Of a DNA stretch of 64,000 nt, positions 1-7,720 are shown piece by piece. The stretch's first letter is position 1, and each line of letters opens with the position of its first letter. The notes under the pieces were generated by a model. That model had not been told where the DNA came from and did not search any database. It was given only the letters and a program-made list of their open reading frames with translations. The DNA lies in NCBI RefSeq assembly GCF_016862215.1, contig NZ_BOMN01000013.1:1-64000 (forward strand), given 5' to 3'. This DNA comes from Winogradskya humida (GTDB lineage: Bacteria > Actinomycetota > Actinomycetes > Mycobacteriales > Micromonosporaceae). A program made the position numbers and the translations under genes.

Positions 1-333
1 GAATAGCAGATAGCGAGTATTCGGATAGCCATGAAGTGGTGGCGGATGGATCCTGGGAGGTGATCGTCGTGCTTACCGCGCCATGAGTTCGGTGGCCGTC
101 TTGTTGTCATCGGCAGATTCGAGTAATCATGCTCGTATCGGTCCAAGGTCGATTGCACGGAGAGGGAGTTGACTCCGAGGTTGTTGTCCGCCACGCCGAT
201 GAAGAAGATCTATAAGTGGAGCCGGTTCCGCGAACATTTGGCACGCGGCGCTCGCGCGGTGTTGGCGCGTGGGGCCGGAAGACGCGAACCCTCTGGCACC
301 CGATCTCGCGAACGAAGCCGATCCGGAGTGAGG
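1..333. other. No confident gene; possible edge of a leftward gene
   Basis: I see no convincing coding region here. On the minus strand a frame stays open from a GTG near position 198 to the window edge and reads plausibly at first (VADNNLGVNSLSVQSTLDRY). An in-frame stop lies only a few codons upstream of that GTG, and no ribosome binding site is visible. It could be the start of a gene that continues outside the window, a remnant, or chance. Base composition is noticeably less GC-rich than in the neighbouring genes. Confidence 0.3.
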
Positions 334-927
334 TCAGGCGCGGGGGATGAGGGTGGCCATGGCGCGGTCGAGGGCGTTGGCGAAGGTGCCCTGGGTGCTG
401 GAGGCGAGCCAGGAGTGTTGCGCGGCGACCAGGCAGCCGAAGGCCGACGCGGTGAGCGCGCGTGGCGTCGGGTCGTCGGCGGGGTAGGGGTTTCCGGCCT
501 TTGCGGCGCGCTCGACCAGGACGGCGACGACAGCTTCCTGCATCAGTTGGAGTCGGTGCAGGTAGGCGGCGGACAGGGCTGGGGTGTCGAACACCATGCG
601 GTGGATCAGCGCGGAGAGCTCCTGCTGGTCGCCGTAGTGGTCCACCACGTCGAAGACTCGGCGCAGGGATGTCCAGACCGGCTCGCCCGGCGGGCGGCGG
701 CGTAGGACGTCGAGCATGTCGTCGACGGCGAGTTCGAGTTTGCCGACGACGATTTCTTCCTTGGTGGCGAAGTAGCGGAAGACGCTGCGCTGGGACATGC
801 CCACGGCGGCCGCGATGTCGTCGATGGTGGTGGCGTCGTAGCCGCGTTCGGCGAACAGGGTCAGGGCCGCGTCGCCGATCTCGCGCTGCACTGCGCGGCG
901 GGTGCGCTCCCGCAAATTCTCGCTCAT
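334..927 (-). CDS. TetR/AcrR family transcriptional regulator
   Basis: A one-component DNA-binding repressor of 197 aa, the usual TetR length. The N-terminal helix-turn-helix spans about residues 32-56 (TTIDDIAAAVGMSQRSVFRY), followed by the typical FATKEE segment. The C-terminal ligand pocket is not recognisable to a specific class. The gene is divergent from a short-chain dehydrogenase, with only 68 bp between the two start codons, so it probably controls that enzyme and itself. TGACAG-like repeats lie in the shared promoter region. The ATG at 925-927 is the natural start because the canonical N-terminal helix begins just after it. The inducing ligand is unknown. Confidence 0.9.
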   Translation of the reverse strand: MSENLRERTRRAVQREIGDAALTLFAERGYDATTIDDIAAAVGMSQRSVFRYFATKEEIVVGKLELAVDDMLDVLRRRPPGEPVWTSLRRVFDVVDHYGDQQELSALIHRMVFDTPALSAAYLHRLQLMQEAVVAVLVERAAKAGNPYPADDPTPRALTASAFGCLVAAQHSWLASSTQGTFANALDRAMATLIPRA

Positions 928-958
928 GATGTGACAACAATAGCAGCCAAAGACAAGC

Positions 959-995
959 TTGACAGTGACTGACAGGTTCGGCGTACGCTGACAGC
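959..995 (+). promoter_or_regulatory. Leaderless promoter of the SDR gene with TGACAG repeats
   Basis: TTGACA at 959-964 and TACGCT at 984-989 are separated by 19 nt. The -10 ends 6 nt before the ATG at 996, so the transcript probably starts at or next to the start codon. No Shine-Dalgarno sequence is present. TGACAG recurs at 960-965, 970-975 and 989-994. These repeats overlap the promoter and are candidates for binding by the divergent TetR protein. Confidence 0.5.
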
Positions 996-1826
996 ATGTC
1001 TAAGACCATTGTCATCACCGGAGCCTCCGACGGGATCGGGGCGGCGGCCGCGCGGCAGTTGCACGCCAAGGGTCATCGCGTCGTTGTGGTTGGCCGCTCG
1101 CCCGACAAGACGCGGGCCGTTGCCCGCGAGCTCGGCGTGGCGTACCACCTGGCCGATTTCACCCGCCTCGGGGACGTGCGCACGCTGGCGGCCGAGCTCG
1201 ATGCGGCGTACCCGCGGATTGATGTTCTCGCCAACAATGCCGGCGGTGTCTTCGGTGACCGGGTGAAGACGGTCGACGGGTTTGAGAAGACGTTCCAGAT
1301 CAATCATCTGGCGCCGTTCCTGCTGACCGAGCTGCTCATGGACAAGCTTGTCGCGAGCGGGGCGTCGGTGCTGCAGACCTCGAGCATCGCTGCGCGCATC
1401 GGTGGCAAGGTGGTGCTCGACGATCTGGATCACGACCGGGACTACACGCCGGTCCGGGCCTACGGGACCGCCAAGCTCGAAAATATCCTGTTCACCAAGG
1501 AGCTGCACCGGCGTTACCACGACCGGGGCCTCTCCGCGGCGGCGTTCCATCCGGGCAATGTCGCGAGCAGCTTCGGCTCCGAGACCACGAGCCCGCTGAT
1601 GCGGTTCATGACCGGGAACCCGGTCGTCCGCAGGTTCTACATCACCGCGGAGAAGGGTGCCGACCAGCTCGTCTGGCTCGCCGAGGGCCGCCCCGGCACC
1701 GACTGGGTCTCCGGCACCTACTACGAGCGGCGCAAGCCGGCCCGGCGGCCGAATCCGCAGGCCCTCGATGCTGCCCTGGCCCGTGAGCTGTGGGACCGCA
1801 CCGAGGGGCTGCTCGCCTCGGTCTGA
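996..1826 (+). CDS. Short-chain dehydrogenase/reductase (SDR)
   Basis: An NAD(P)(H)-dependent oxidoreductase of 276 aa with a Rossmann fold. The cofactor motif TGASDGIG is at residues 8-15, NNAG is at 80-83, the catalytic Ser lies in TSS at 128-130, and Tyr156/Lys160 form the YxxxK motif (YGTAK). The extended ending and the VRAYGTAKLEN segment resemble the retinol-dehydrogenase/WW-domain-oxidoreductase-like branch often found in actinobacteria. The substrate cannot be read from sequence. The gene is transcribed away from a TetR regulator and is likely its target. Its TGA stop directly abuts the stop codon of the convergent small gene. Confidence 0.9.
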   Translation: MSKTIVITGASDGIGAAAARQLHAKGHRVVVVGRSPDKTRAVARELGVAYHLADFTRLGDVRTLAAELDAAYPRIDVLANNAGGVFGDRVKTVDGFEKTFQINHLAPFLLTELLMDKLVASGASVLQTSSIAARIGGKVVLDDLDHDRDYTPVRAYGTAKLENILFTKELHRRYHDRGLSAAAFHPGNVASSFGSETTSPLMRFMTGNPVVRRFYITAEKGADQLVWLAEGRPGTDWVSGTYYERRKPARRPNPQALDAALARELWDRTEGLLASV

Positions 1827-2105
1827 TTAGAAGGGTGCCGGACCCTTGCCCACGAGAGACATCAGGACCTGGGTTGCCAGCAGGCGCCGGACGCCCGTGA
1901 CATCCACCTCCCCGATCTCCTCGTAAGGCAACTCCAGGCGCAGTCCGTCACTTGCGTTGCGGACCTCCGTGCTCGCCTGGTCGGGGCGGAAAGAGCCGGT
2001 CCAGCCCTTGAGATCACCACGCTCGTTCGTCTTGAGCGTTGCCATGCCTGCCACGCGCGCGCCGTCGGTGAGGATCAGCGTCGCGGGGCCCGAGTAGGAC
2101 GTCAT
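1827..2105 (-). CDS. Conserved hypothetical protein, 92 aa
   Basis: I do not recognise the family. From the ATG at 2103-2105 the protein has 92 residues and starts MTSYSGPATLILTDGARV. An upstream extension of the frame is Ser/Thr/Ala-rich and looks non-coding, which is why the short start is preferred. The sequence reads as a small beta-rich domain (alternating hydrophobic strands such as ATLILTDG and LRLELPYEEIGEVDV) with no signal peptide or membrane helix. Its stop codon (TTA at 1827-1829) directly follows the TGA of the SDR gene, so the two genes converge without any spacer. Confidence 0.6.
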   Translation of the reverse strand: MTSYSGPATLILTDGARVAGMATLKTNERGDLKGWTGSFRPDQASTEVRNASDGLRLELPYEEIGEVDVTGVRRLLATQVLMSLVGKGPAPF

Positions 2106-2181
2106 GGGATGAACCGTAGCCGCTCGGGCCCGCACGGCACCTGTGGCAGTGATGTATTGCCCGGATGACAGACTGGCGCGC

Positions 2182-2547
2182 ATGGCTCTGTTCACCGTCG
2201 CGGAGGCGCGCGCGGAGCTCGCCGCGCTGCTCCCGCTGCTCGACGAGATCGTGGTCGTCCGGGCCGATGTGGTCGAGCTGACCGCCGGCCTCAATCCCGG
2301 CGGCACCCCCACCGACCTGGGCGGTCTGCCCGAGCGTAAGGCCGCGGAGGCCCGCCTCGACGAGCTGATGACCCGGGTTCAGCAGACCGGCGCGGAGCTG
2401 AAGGGCATCGCACCGTTACTCGTCGACTACCCGGCCGAGCTCGACGGCGTACCCGTCCTGCTCTGCTGGTTGGAGGGCGACACCTCACTCGACTGGTACC
2501 ACCGCCTCGACCTCGGCTTCGCCGGAAGACGCAGGCTCCCGGCCTGA
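2182..2547 (+). CDS. DUF2203 family protein
   Basis: A 121-residue cytoplasmic protein of unknown function. The opening MALFTVAEARAELAALLPLL and the later GVPVLLCWLEGDTSLDWYHR match the pattern I know for DUF2203 proteins (FTxxEAxxLLPxL at the N-terminus, then LCWxxGExxIxxWH near the end). The start at 2182 is chosen because family members begin at this motif; the frame is open for 13 more codons upstream. It is followed within 54 bp by the promoter of the winged-helix regulator, so it is probably transcribed separately. The molecular role of the family is not established. Confidence 0.75.
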   Translation: MALFTVAEARAELAALLPLLDEIVVVRADVVELTAGLNPGGTPTDLGGLPERKAAEARLDELMTRVQQTGAELKGIAPLLVDYPAELDGVPVLLCWLEGDTSLDWYHRLDLGFAGRRRLPA

Positions 2548-2548
2548 C

Positions 2549-2604
2549 CATATGCCAAAGAAAGCTTTGACAAATCCAGGTGTCAAAGTAATCTTTGGCA
2601 TATG
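2549..2604 (+). promoter_or_regulatory. Double palindromic operator over a leaderless promoter
   Basis: Two 24-nt arms (2549-2572 and 2581-2604) form an inverted repeat with only three mismatches around an 8-nt spacer. Each arm is itself a near-palindrome of the form TGYCAAAG-N4-CTTTGRCA, so the region holds two operator copies. TTGACA at 2567-2572 and TAATCT at 2589-2594 are 16 nt apart and give a promoter whose start point falls near the ATG at 2602. The right operator overlaps the -10 and the start codon. Repressor bound at both copies would cover the whole promoter, which points to tight autoregulation. Confidence 0.75.
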
Positions 2605-3141
2605 CGCGTTCCCGATCCGCAGGCGATCCGGGCCCTGACCCACCCGCTGCGGCTGAACCTTCTCGAACTGCTCGGGGCCACCGGCCCGGCGACCGCGGCG
2701 CAGTGCGGCCGGGTCCTCGGCGTGCCCCAGGCGAACTGCTCGTTCCATCTGCGCCAGCTCGCCAAGTACGGCTACGTCGAGGAATCGTCGCCCGGCCCCG
2801 ATCGGCGGGAACGGCAGTGGCGCGTGGTGGCGCCCGCGCCCGATCTGCGCGTCGACGGCAGTGCGGCAGCTGGGCGGGAGCTCGAACGGCTCGTCGTCGA
2901 GCGCGAGACCGCGGCGATCCGGGCGTACGCCGATCGGGCCGCCGGCGAGGACGGCCTCGGCATGGTCGCTGCGGTTGCCTCGGTGACGCCGGAGGAGGCC
3001 GCCGAGCTGCGGGCCAGGTGGAAGGAGCTGCTCGAGCCGTACCTCGGGCGGGCCGACGGGGACCGGCCGGGAGCGCGCCACGTCCGGTTTTTCATGGCGG
3101 CCACGCCGTTCGTGGCCGGGGCCGAGGGGGAGAGGTCATGA
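2602..3141 (+). CDS. ArsR-like winged-helix transcriptional regulator
   Basis: A 179-residue DNA-binding protein. Residues 1-65 form an ArsR/HTH_20-type winged helix: AIRALTHPLRLNLLELLGATG, then a recognition helix with PQANCSFHLRQLAKYGYVEE. The remainder is an Arg/Glu-rich helical region typical of ArsR proteins with a C-terminal effector or dimer domain. No Cys-based metal site (CxCxxC) is present, so it is probably not a metal sensor. The start codon lies inside its own double operator. The 3' end overlaps the next gene by 4 nt (ATGA), so the regulator and the metallo-hydrolase form one operon. Confidence 0.85.
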   Translation: MRVPDPQAIRALTHPLRLNLLELLGATGPATAAQCGRVLGVPQANCSFHLRQLAKYGYVEESSPGPDRRERQWRVVAPAPDLRVDGSAAAGRELERLVVERETAAIRAYADRAAGEDGLGMVAAVASVTPEEAAELRARWKELLEPYLGRADGDRPGARHVRFFMAATPFVAGAEGERS

Positions 3142-4016
3142 GTTTCGACGTCACGTGGGGCCACGGCGGGCAGGATGATCCCGCGATCCAGATCCATCAC
3201 TACGACGAGCGTACGGTCATCCTGCGGCAGAGCCGGGCGGTGAACTACGAGGCCCCGTTCCTGGTCCTGCTGATCGGCGACGAGCGGGCGTTGCTGCTCG
3301 ACACGGGCGCCACCGCCGACCCGCAGCTGTTTCCCCTGCGGGAGACGGTCGACAACCTCCTTCCTGATGGGTACGAGCTGATCGTCGCCCACTCCCACCC
3401 GCACGGCGATCACGTCGCCGCTGACGGGCAGTTCGCCGACCGGCCGCGCACCACGGTCGTCGGGCACGGCGTCGACGACGTCCGGGCGTACTTCGGATTC
3501 GGCCCGGGCTGGCCTGCCGGCACCGCTTCGCTCGACCTCGGCGGACGGGTTCTGGAGATCTTCGGGTCGCCCGGGCACCACGCGGCGGCGATCAGCGTCT
3601 TCGATCCCCGCACCGGCCTGCTGCTCACCGGGGACACTGTCCTGCCCGGCCGGCTGTACGTCGCCGACGCCCCGGCGTTCATGGCCACCCTCGACCGCCT
3701 GGTGGAGGTCGCCGAGACCCGCGGCGTCACACACGTGCTCGGCTGTCACGTCGAGATGCGCAACCGGCCCGGGCGTGACTACCCGATCGGTGCGCCGCGC
3801 CAGCCGGACGAGCGCGCCCCGCAGATGACGGTCGACCAGTTGCGGGCCGTACGGGACGCCGCCCACGCCGTGCAGAGCCGGCGCGGGGTGCACCGCTTCG
3901 ACGACTTCCTGATCTACAACGAGCCCCGCCGGATCGACAAGCTCCGTCTCATCGGGCGCGGTCTCGTCCACCAGGCCTTCTCCCGAATCGCCACCACCCG
4001 CGCCGGGGCGGCCTGA
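3138..4016 (+). CDS. Metallo-beta-lactamase fold hydrolase
   Basis: A 292-residue cytoplasmic hydrolase of the MBL superfamily. The zinc motif HxHxDH is at His87, His89, Asp91 and His92 (HSHPHGDH), followed by a His pair in SPGHHAAA at 147-148 and TGDT with Asp166, so both metal sites look intact. There is no signal peptide. It is translationally coupled (ATGA overlap) to the upstream winged-helix regulator, which suggests that its substrate or a related molecule is the inducer. Family members include lactonases, glyoxalase II-like enzymes and phosphodiesterases; the sequence alone does not choose between them. Confidence 0.88.
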   Translation: MSFDVTWGHGGQDDPAIQIHHYDERTVILRQSRAVNYEAPFLVLLIGDERALLLDTGATADPQLFPLRETVDNLLPDGYELIVAHSHPHGDHVAADGQFADRPRTTVVGHGVDDVRAYFGFGPGWPAGTASLDLGGRVLEIFGSPGHHAAAISVFDPRTGLLLTGDTVLPGRLYVADAPAFMATLDRLVEVAETRGVTHVLGCHVEMRNRPGRDYPIGAPRQPDERAPQMTVDQLRAVRDAAHAVQSRRGVHRFDDFLIYNEPRRIDKLRLIGRGLVHQAFSRIATTRAGAA

Positions 4017-4112
4017 CCTTCGCGTCCGGTAGCGCCGACCGGGCCTCGTCCTGAGCCGCCCGGACGCTCAGCAGCAACGCCGACAAGTCCATGAGTCACC
4101 CTTCCGTGGCTT

Positions 4113-4140
4113 CCGTTAACGGTCACGTGACCGTTAACGG
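4113..4140. promoter_or_regulatory. Perfect 28-bp palindrome, likely LacI operator
   Basis: The element is a perfect 28-bp palindrome made of two copies of CCGTTAACGG, each itself palindromic, on either side of TCACGTGA. It lies 58 bp before the preferred GTG start of the LacI-type regulator. A central palindrome with a short, regulator-proximal position is what an autoregulatory LacI operator would look like. The surrounding 4017-4198 interval contains no convincing gene. Confidence 0.7.
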
Positions 4141-4198
4141 GAGTCTGCACCCGGTGCTGCCCGGGCGTCAACCGGGTTCGGATTACGATGCGGGGATC

Positions 4199-5209
4199 GT
4201 GGAAGACAAAGCCGAGGACGAGCCCGGGGCCGGTGGTGCCGCCCGGCGGGTGACGCTGCGCGACGTGGCGAAGCTGGCCGGCGTCTCGCATCAGACCGTG
4301 TCGCGGGCCATCAACGACAAGGGCGAGATCGACCCGGAGACCCGCCGCCGGGTCCTCGAGGCGGCCAAGGAGCTGCGCTACCGCCCGTCCCGCTTCGCCC
4401 GCGGCCTGGTCCGCCCCGGGGCCGTCACGGTCGGCCTGATCGTCCCGGACGTGGTGAACCCGTTCTTCCCCGAGCTGATCGCCGGGGTGATCGACGCCGC
4501 CCAGGCCCGTGGCTGGCAGATCGTCGTCGCCAGCTCCCAGGACGACACCTCCCGCGAGCCCGGCCTGCTCCGCGGGCTCGCCGGCCAGGTCGACGCCATG
4601 ATCGGCTACCTGTTCCAGACCGACGACGTCATCACCGCCGCGATCGAGGGCGTCCCGCTGGTCGTCATGAACCGGCGCCCGGCCGAGACGATCTTCGCCG
4701 CCGTCGACCTCGACGTGGCCCCCGGCGTGCACGCCGCCGTGGACCACCTGGTCGCGCGGGGACACCGGCGCATCGGGATGCTCGACTGCCCGCCGGCCTG
4801 CGACCCCGCCCGCCGCAGCGGGTTCCTGGCCGCGATGGCCGCCCACGACCTTCCGGCGGACGCGATCGTGGACGTCGAGCAGTCCATGGCCGGCGGCGAG
4901 ACCGGGTTGGAGAAGTTGCGCGCTGCCCATCCCGGGCTGACCGCGGTGTTCGCTTTCAACGATCTGATCGCGCTGGGTGCGTACCGTGCGATCCGTCGCC
5001 TTGACCTGAACATCCCCGCCGACCTGGCCCTGGTCGGGTTTGACGGCCTCACCGTCGGCGAGATCCTCGACCCGCCCCTCACCACGGTCCACATCGACAA
5101 ACGCAGGATGGGCGAGCTCGCCGTCGCCCAGGCCCAGCACCTGCTCGACGGCACCCGGCCCGACCCGGTCTTCCTGGAGACCCGGCTCCTCGTTCGTGGC
5201 TCGGCCTGA
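4199..5209 (+). CDS. LacI family transcriptional regulator
   Basis: A 336-residue sugar-responsive repressor. The LacI helix-turn-helix (VTLRDVAKLAGVSHQTVSRAI) is followed by the hinge helix and a periplasmic-binding-protein-like effector domain (VTVGLIVPDVVNPFF ... VFAFNDLIALGAYRAI ... LVGFDG). The GTG at 4199 is preferred because TACGAT at 4184-4189 lies 9 nt upstream, suggesting a leaderless message, and because the DNA-binding domain then starts at a normal distance. An upstream in-frame ATG at 4091 would place the 28-bp palindrome inside the gene. No sugar gene is adjacent, so its regulon may be distant or it may act mainly on its own operator. Confidence 0.88.
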   Translation: MEDKAEDEPGAGGAARRVTLRDVAKLAGVSHQTVSRAINDKGEIDPETRRRVLEAAKELRYRPSRFARGLVRPGAVTVGLIVPDVVNPFFPELIAGVIDAAQARGWQIVVASSQDDTSREPGLLRGLAGQVDAMIGYLFQTDDVITAAIEGVPLVVMNRRPAETIFAAVDLDVAPGVHAAVDHLVARGHRRIGMLDCPPACDPARRSGFLAAMAAHDLPADAIVDVEQSMAGGETGLEKLRAAHPGLTAVFAFNDLIALGAYRAIRRLDLNIPADLALVGFDGLTVGEILDPPLTTVHIDKRRMGELAVAQAQHLLDGTRPDPVFLETRLLVRGSA

Positions 5210-5229
5210 CTCCGTCTCAGGCCGGGGTG

Positions 5230-6093
5230 CTACCGGTCGGAGCGGGCCAGGGTGGCCAGCAGGTCCACCACGTCGAGGGCTACGTCGCGCAGGCGGTGGT
5301 TGATGTCGTGGGCGGGGTCCCAGGAGGCGAGGGTTGCGGAGCTGATCCGGGTCTGGCCGCTGAGCTCGTGCAGGATGGCGCCGACGTCGGCGGGGAAGAG
5401 GCCGTCCGGTGCGGCGTAGCTGTTGGCCGGGGCGATGGACGGGTCGTACGCGTCGAGGTCCAGGTGGATGTGGACGGCGTCGACCCGGGCGGCGAGCGCG
5501 GTGACGGCGGCGGTGCTGTCGCGGGCCTGGGCGGCGTTGAGCGTGGTGATGCGGCTGTCTTTCAGTGGCCCGGCCTCGAGGTCGTCGAGGGCGCGGGTGC
5601 CGATCATCAGGACCCGGTCGTCGGGGATGGCGTGGAAGCCGGGGACGGACGCCGTCATGGCCGGCCAGCAGCGGCCGGTGATCATCGCGAGGGCCTGGCC
5701 GTCGAGGTAGGCGTTCGCGTCGGTGTCCGGGGTGTTGAAGTCGCCGTGCGCGTCGAACCAGACCAGCCCGAGGCGGGGCGCCGACGCTGACAGGCCCGCC
5801 AGTACGCCCAGCGTGGCGTTGCAGTTGCCTGATAGCAGCACGGGCACCTCACCCGCGGCCCGTGCGCCGGTCGTGGCGTCAGCGATCAGGCGGTGCAGTT
5901 CGAAGGATGTTTCCAGCTCGGCCTGCCACTCCGGTCGTACGGACAGGCTCTGTTCCCGCACGGGATGCCCGCGCCCGCGTAAGCGATCCGCTGCGCCGGA
6001 GAGGGCCAGGGGGCCCGCGCCCATGCGCTTCCCGTGGTGTCCCGAGTCGTACGGGGCCGACAGCAGGGCTATCGACTGGTGGTTGGCGGTCAT
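5230..6093 (-). CDS. Arginase/agmatinase-fold hydrolase with altered metal site
   Basis: A 287-residue ureohydrolase-fold protein. Two of the three family metal motifs are intact: DAHGD at residues 114-118 and LDLDAYDP with Asp212, Asp214 and Asp217. The first motif, normally GGDHS, reads SGNCN at 88-92, so the His ligand of the first manganese is replaced by Cys91. Similar GNCN-type sequences occur in a subgroup of arginase-like proteins, but their substrates are not known to me. It may act on a guanidino or formimino compound, or have lost classical activity. It lies 15 nt downstream of the GGDEF gene and probably ends the leftward operon; it converges on the LacI gene. Confidence 0.8.
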   Translation of the reverse strand: MTANHQSIALLSAPYDSGHHGKRMGAGPLALSGAADRLRGRGHPVREQSLSVRPEWQAELETSFELHRLIADATTGARAAGEVPVLLSGNCNATLGVLAGLSASAPRLGLVWFDAHGDFNTPDTDANAYLDGQALAMITGRCWPAMTASVPGFHAIPDDRVLMIGTRALDDLEAGPLKDSRITTLNAAQARDSTAAVTALAARVDAVHIHLDLDAYDPSIAPANSYAAPDGLFPADVGAILHELSGQTRISSATLASWDPAHDINHRLRDVALDVVDLLATLARSDR

Positions 6094-6108
6094 GACCCAG
6101 GGTAAGGC

Positions 6109-7686
6109 TCAGCCGGCTACGACGAAGCGCGCCTTGCCGGCCTTCTTGGCGGTGTACATGGCCAGGTCGGCTTCGCGCAGGACGTCGTCGGCGTCGTTGC
6201 CGGGGTGGTTGAGGGCGATGCCGACGCTGGCGGTGACGCTGGCCGGGCCGGCATCGAGGAGGTAGGGGCGGCCGACCGTTTCGACGATGCGGGCGGCGGC
6301 GACGCGGACGTCGGCGGGGTCGGCGAGGTGTTCGGTGAGGACGGCGAACTCGTCGCCGCCGAAACGGGCGATGGTGTCGCCGGCGCGCAGGCAGGCGCTG
6401 AGGCGGCCGCCGACCTGGCGCAGGAGGTCGTCGCCGCCGGCGTGGCCCAGGCGGTCGTTGACCTGTTTGAAGCCGTCGAGGTCGATGAAGATGACGGCGA
6501 AGGACTCGCCGAGCTCGGCATGGGTGATCAGGGCCTGGGTGACGCGTTCGTGGAAGAAGCTGCGGTTGACCAGGCCGGTCAGGTGGTCATGGAAGGCGAG
6601 ATGCTCGAGCTGGCTCTCGCGTTCGCGCAGGCGCTGCTCGACCTCCTCGCGGTGGGCGATGTCGCGGCGAAGCTCGGCGGTGGCGTGCTCGACCTGGGTG
6701 ATCGCGCGGTTGCGGGCGCCGGCGAGGACACCGACCAGCACCGCCAGGACGAGCGAGATGCCGAGACAGGAGCCGATCGCCACCGTACGCAGGGTGTGGT
6801 CGGTCCCGCTCAGCAGATGCTCGGTGGGGTAGAGGGTGAGCCGCCAGACCCGCTGGCCCACGCTGATCGCCCGTTCGCGGACCAGGGCCGGGTCGGGGTT
6901 CTCGGCGCCCGCGCCGGTGCTGGCGATCACCATGGTGTCGGTGCCGGACGGGTCGTTGACGGCGACCCGGACGACGCCCTGGGAGTGGTCGCTGATCGTG
7001 CGGTCGAGGAAGTCCGCGCCGTGCACGCCCATCACGAGCCAGCCCCGGAACTTCCCGGTGCGGGTCTGCACGCGGGAGACCAGGCTGAACGACGCCTCGT
7101 GCCGGGTGGCGGCCTGCGCGCGATCCTTGAGCAGGACGTACGTGCTCGTGGCGGCGAGCGCGCCGCCGTAGCGCGCGGTGGCCAGGGCTTCGGCGAGCAC
7201 GGGGACGGTGTCCACGTCCTGCCCGGGGTTGACCGGCACGCCGTCGGCGGAGCGGGAGTAGATGACGAACTCATGCGAGGTGCCGGGGCCGGCGGCCCTG
7301 AGGGTGAGGCCGATGGCACCGCGGACCCGCCAGTAGTTCTGGACGGTGGTGAGGTCCTTGCGGGCGACCTCGACGACGAACGACAGGCCACTGGCGCCGG
7401 GCAGGCGGTCGGCGTCGAGGCCGTCGGTGATGTCGCGGAAGTCGTCGCGGCTCAGGTCGCTCTGGGCGGCGACCGCCCGGGACATGTCCGCGAGGGTCGC
7501 GCCGTACCGGTTGACCTCGGCGGTCACGGCCGCCGAGACGTCGCTGGTGTAGCGGTCCATCGACTGCGAGGCGTAGCGCTGCTCGCTGCGGGTCAGGGCG
7601 TACCCGACGACCGCCGACACCACGCCGCCGGCCAGCAGCACGACGCCGACCAGCAGCACCGCCGTCCCGCGTCGGCTCCACCTCAC
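6109..7686 (-). CDS. CHASE-domain diguanylate cyclase (GGDEF)
   Basis: A membrane protein that should make the second messenger cyclic di-GMP. From the GTG at 7684-7686 it has 525 aa. An N-terminal membrane helix (GTAVLLVGVVLLAGGVVSAV) is followed by an extracellular region of about 250 residues resembling a CHASE sensor domain, a second membrane helix (GSCLGISLVLAVLVGVLAG), a short coiled segment and a C-terminal GGDEF domain with an intact RFGGDEF active site. The frame is open to 7821, so an earlier start overlapping the STAS gene is possible. The gene follows the STAS gene by about 34 nt on the same strand, so the two are likely co-expressed. Confidence 0.88.
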   Translation of the reverse strand: MRWSRRGTAVLLVGVVLLAGGVVSAVVGYALTRSEQRYASQSMDRYTSDVSAAVTAEVNRYGATLADMSRAVAAQSDLSRDDFRDITDGLDADRLPGASGLSFVVEVARKDLTTVQNYWRVRGAIGLTLRAAGPGTSHEFVIYSRSADGVPVNPGQDVDTVPVLAEALATARYGGALAATSTYVLLKDRAQAATRHEASFSLVSRVQTRTGKFRGWLVMGVHGADFLDRTISDHSQGVVRVAVNDPSGTDTMVIASTGAGAENPDPALVRERAISVGQRVWRLTLYPTEHLLSGTDHTLRTVAIGSCLGISLVLAVLVGVLAGARNRAITQVEHATAELRRDIAHREEVEQRLRERESQLEHLAFHDHLTGLVNRSFFHERVTQALITHAELGESFAVIFIDLDGFKQVNDRLGHAGGDDLLRQVGGRLSACLRAGDTIARFGGDEFAVLTEHLADPADVRVAAARIVETVGRPYLLDAGPASVTASVGIALNHPGNDADDVLREADLAMYTAKKAGKARFVVAG

Positions 7687-7720
7687 ACACTGCCCATCGG
7701 CACCGGGGCCGGAGAACTGA

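Noticed and set aside
3949-4092. 47-residue leftward frame starting MDLSALLLSVRAAQDEARSA
   Set aside because: The first half reads like a protein, but the frame runs into the 3' end of the metallo-hydrolase gene and becomes Arg/Gly-rich, and there is no ribosome binding site. At most it is a remnant.
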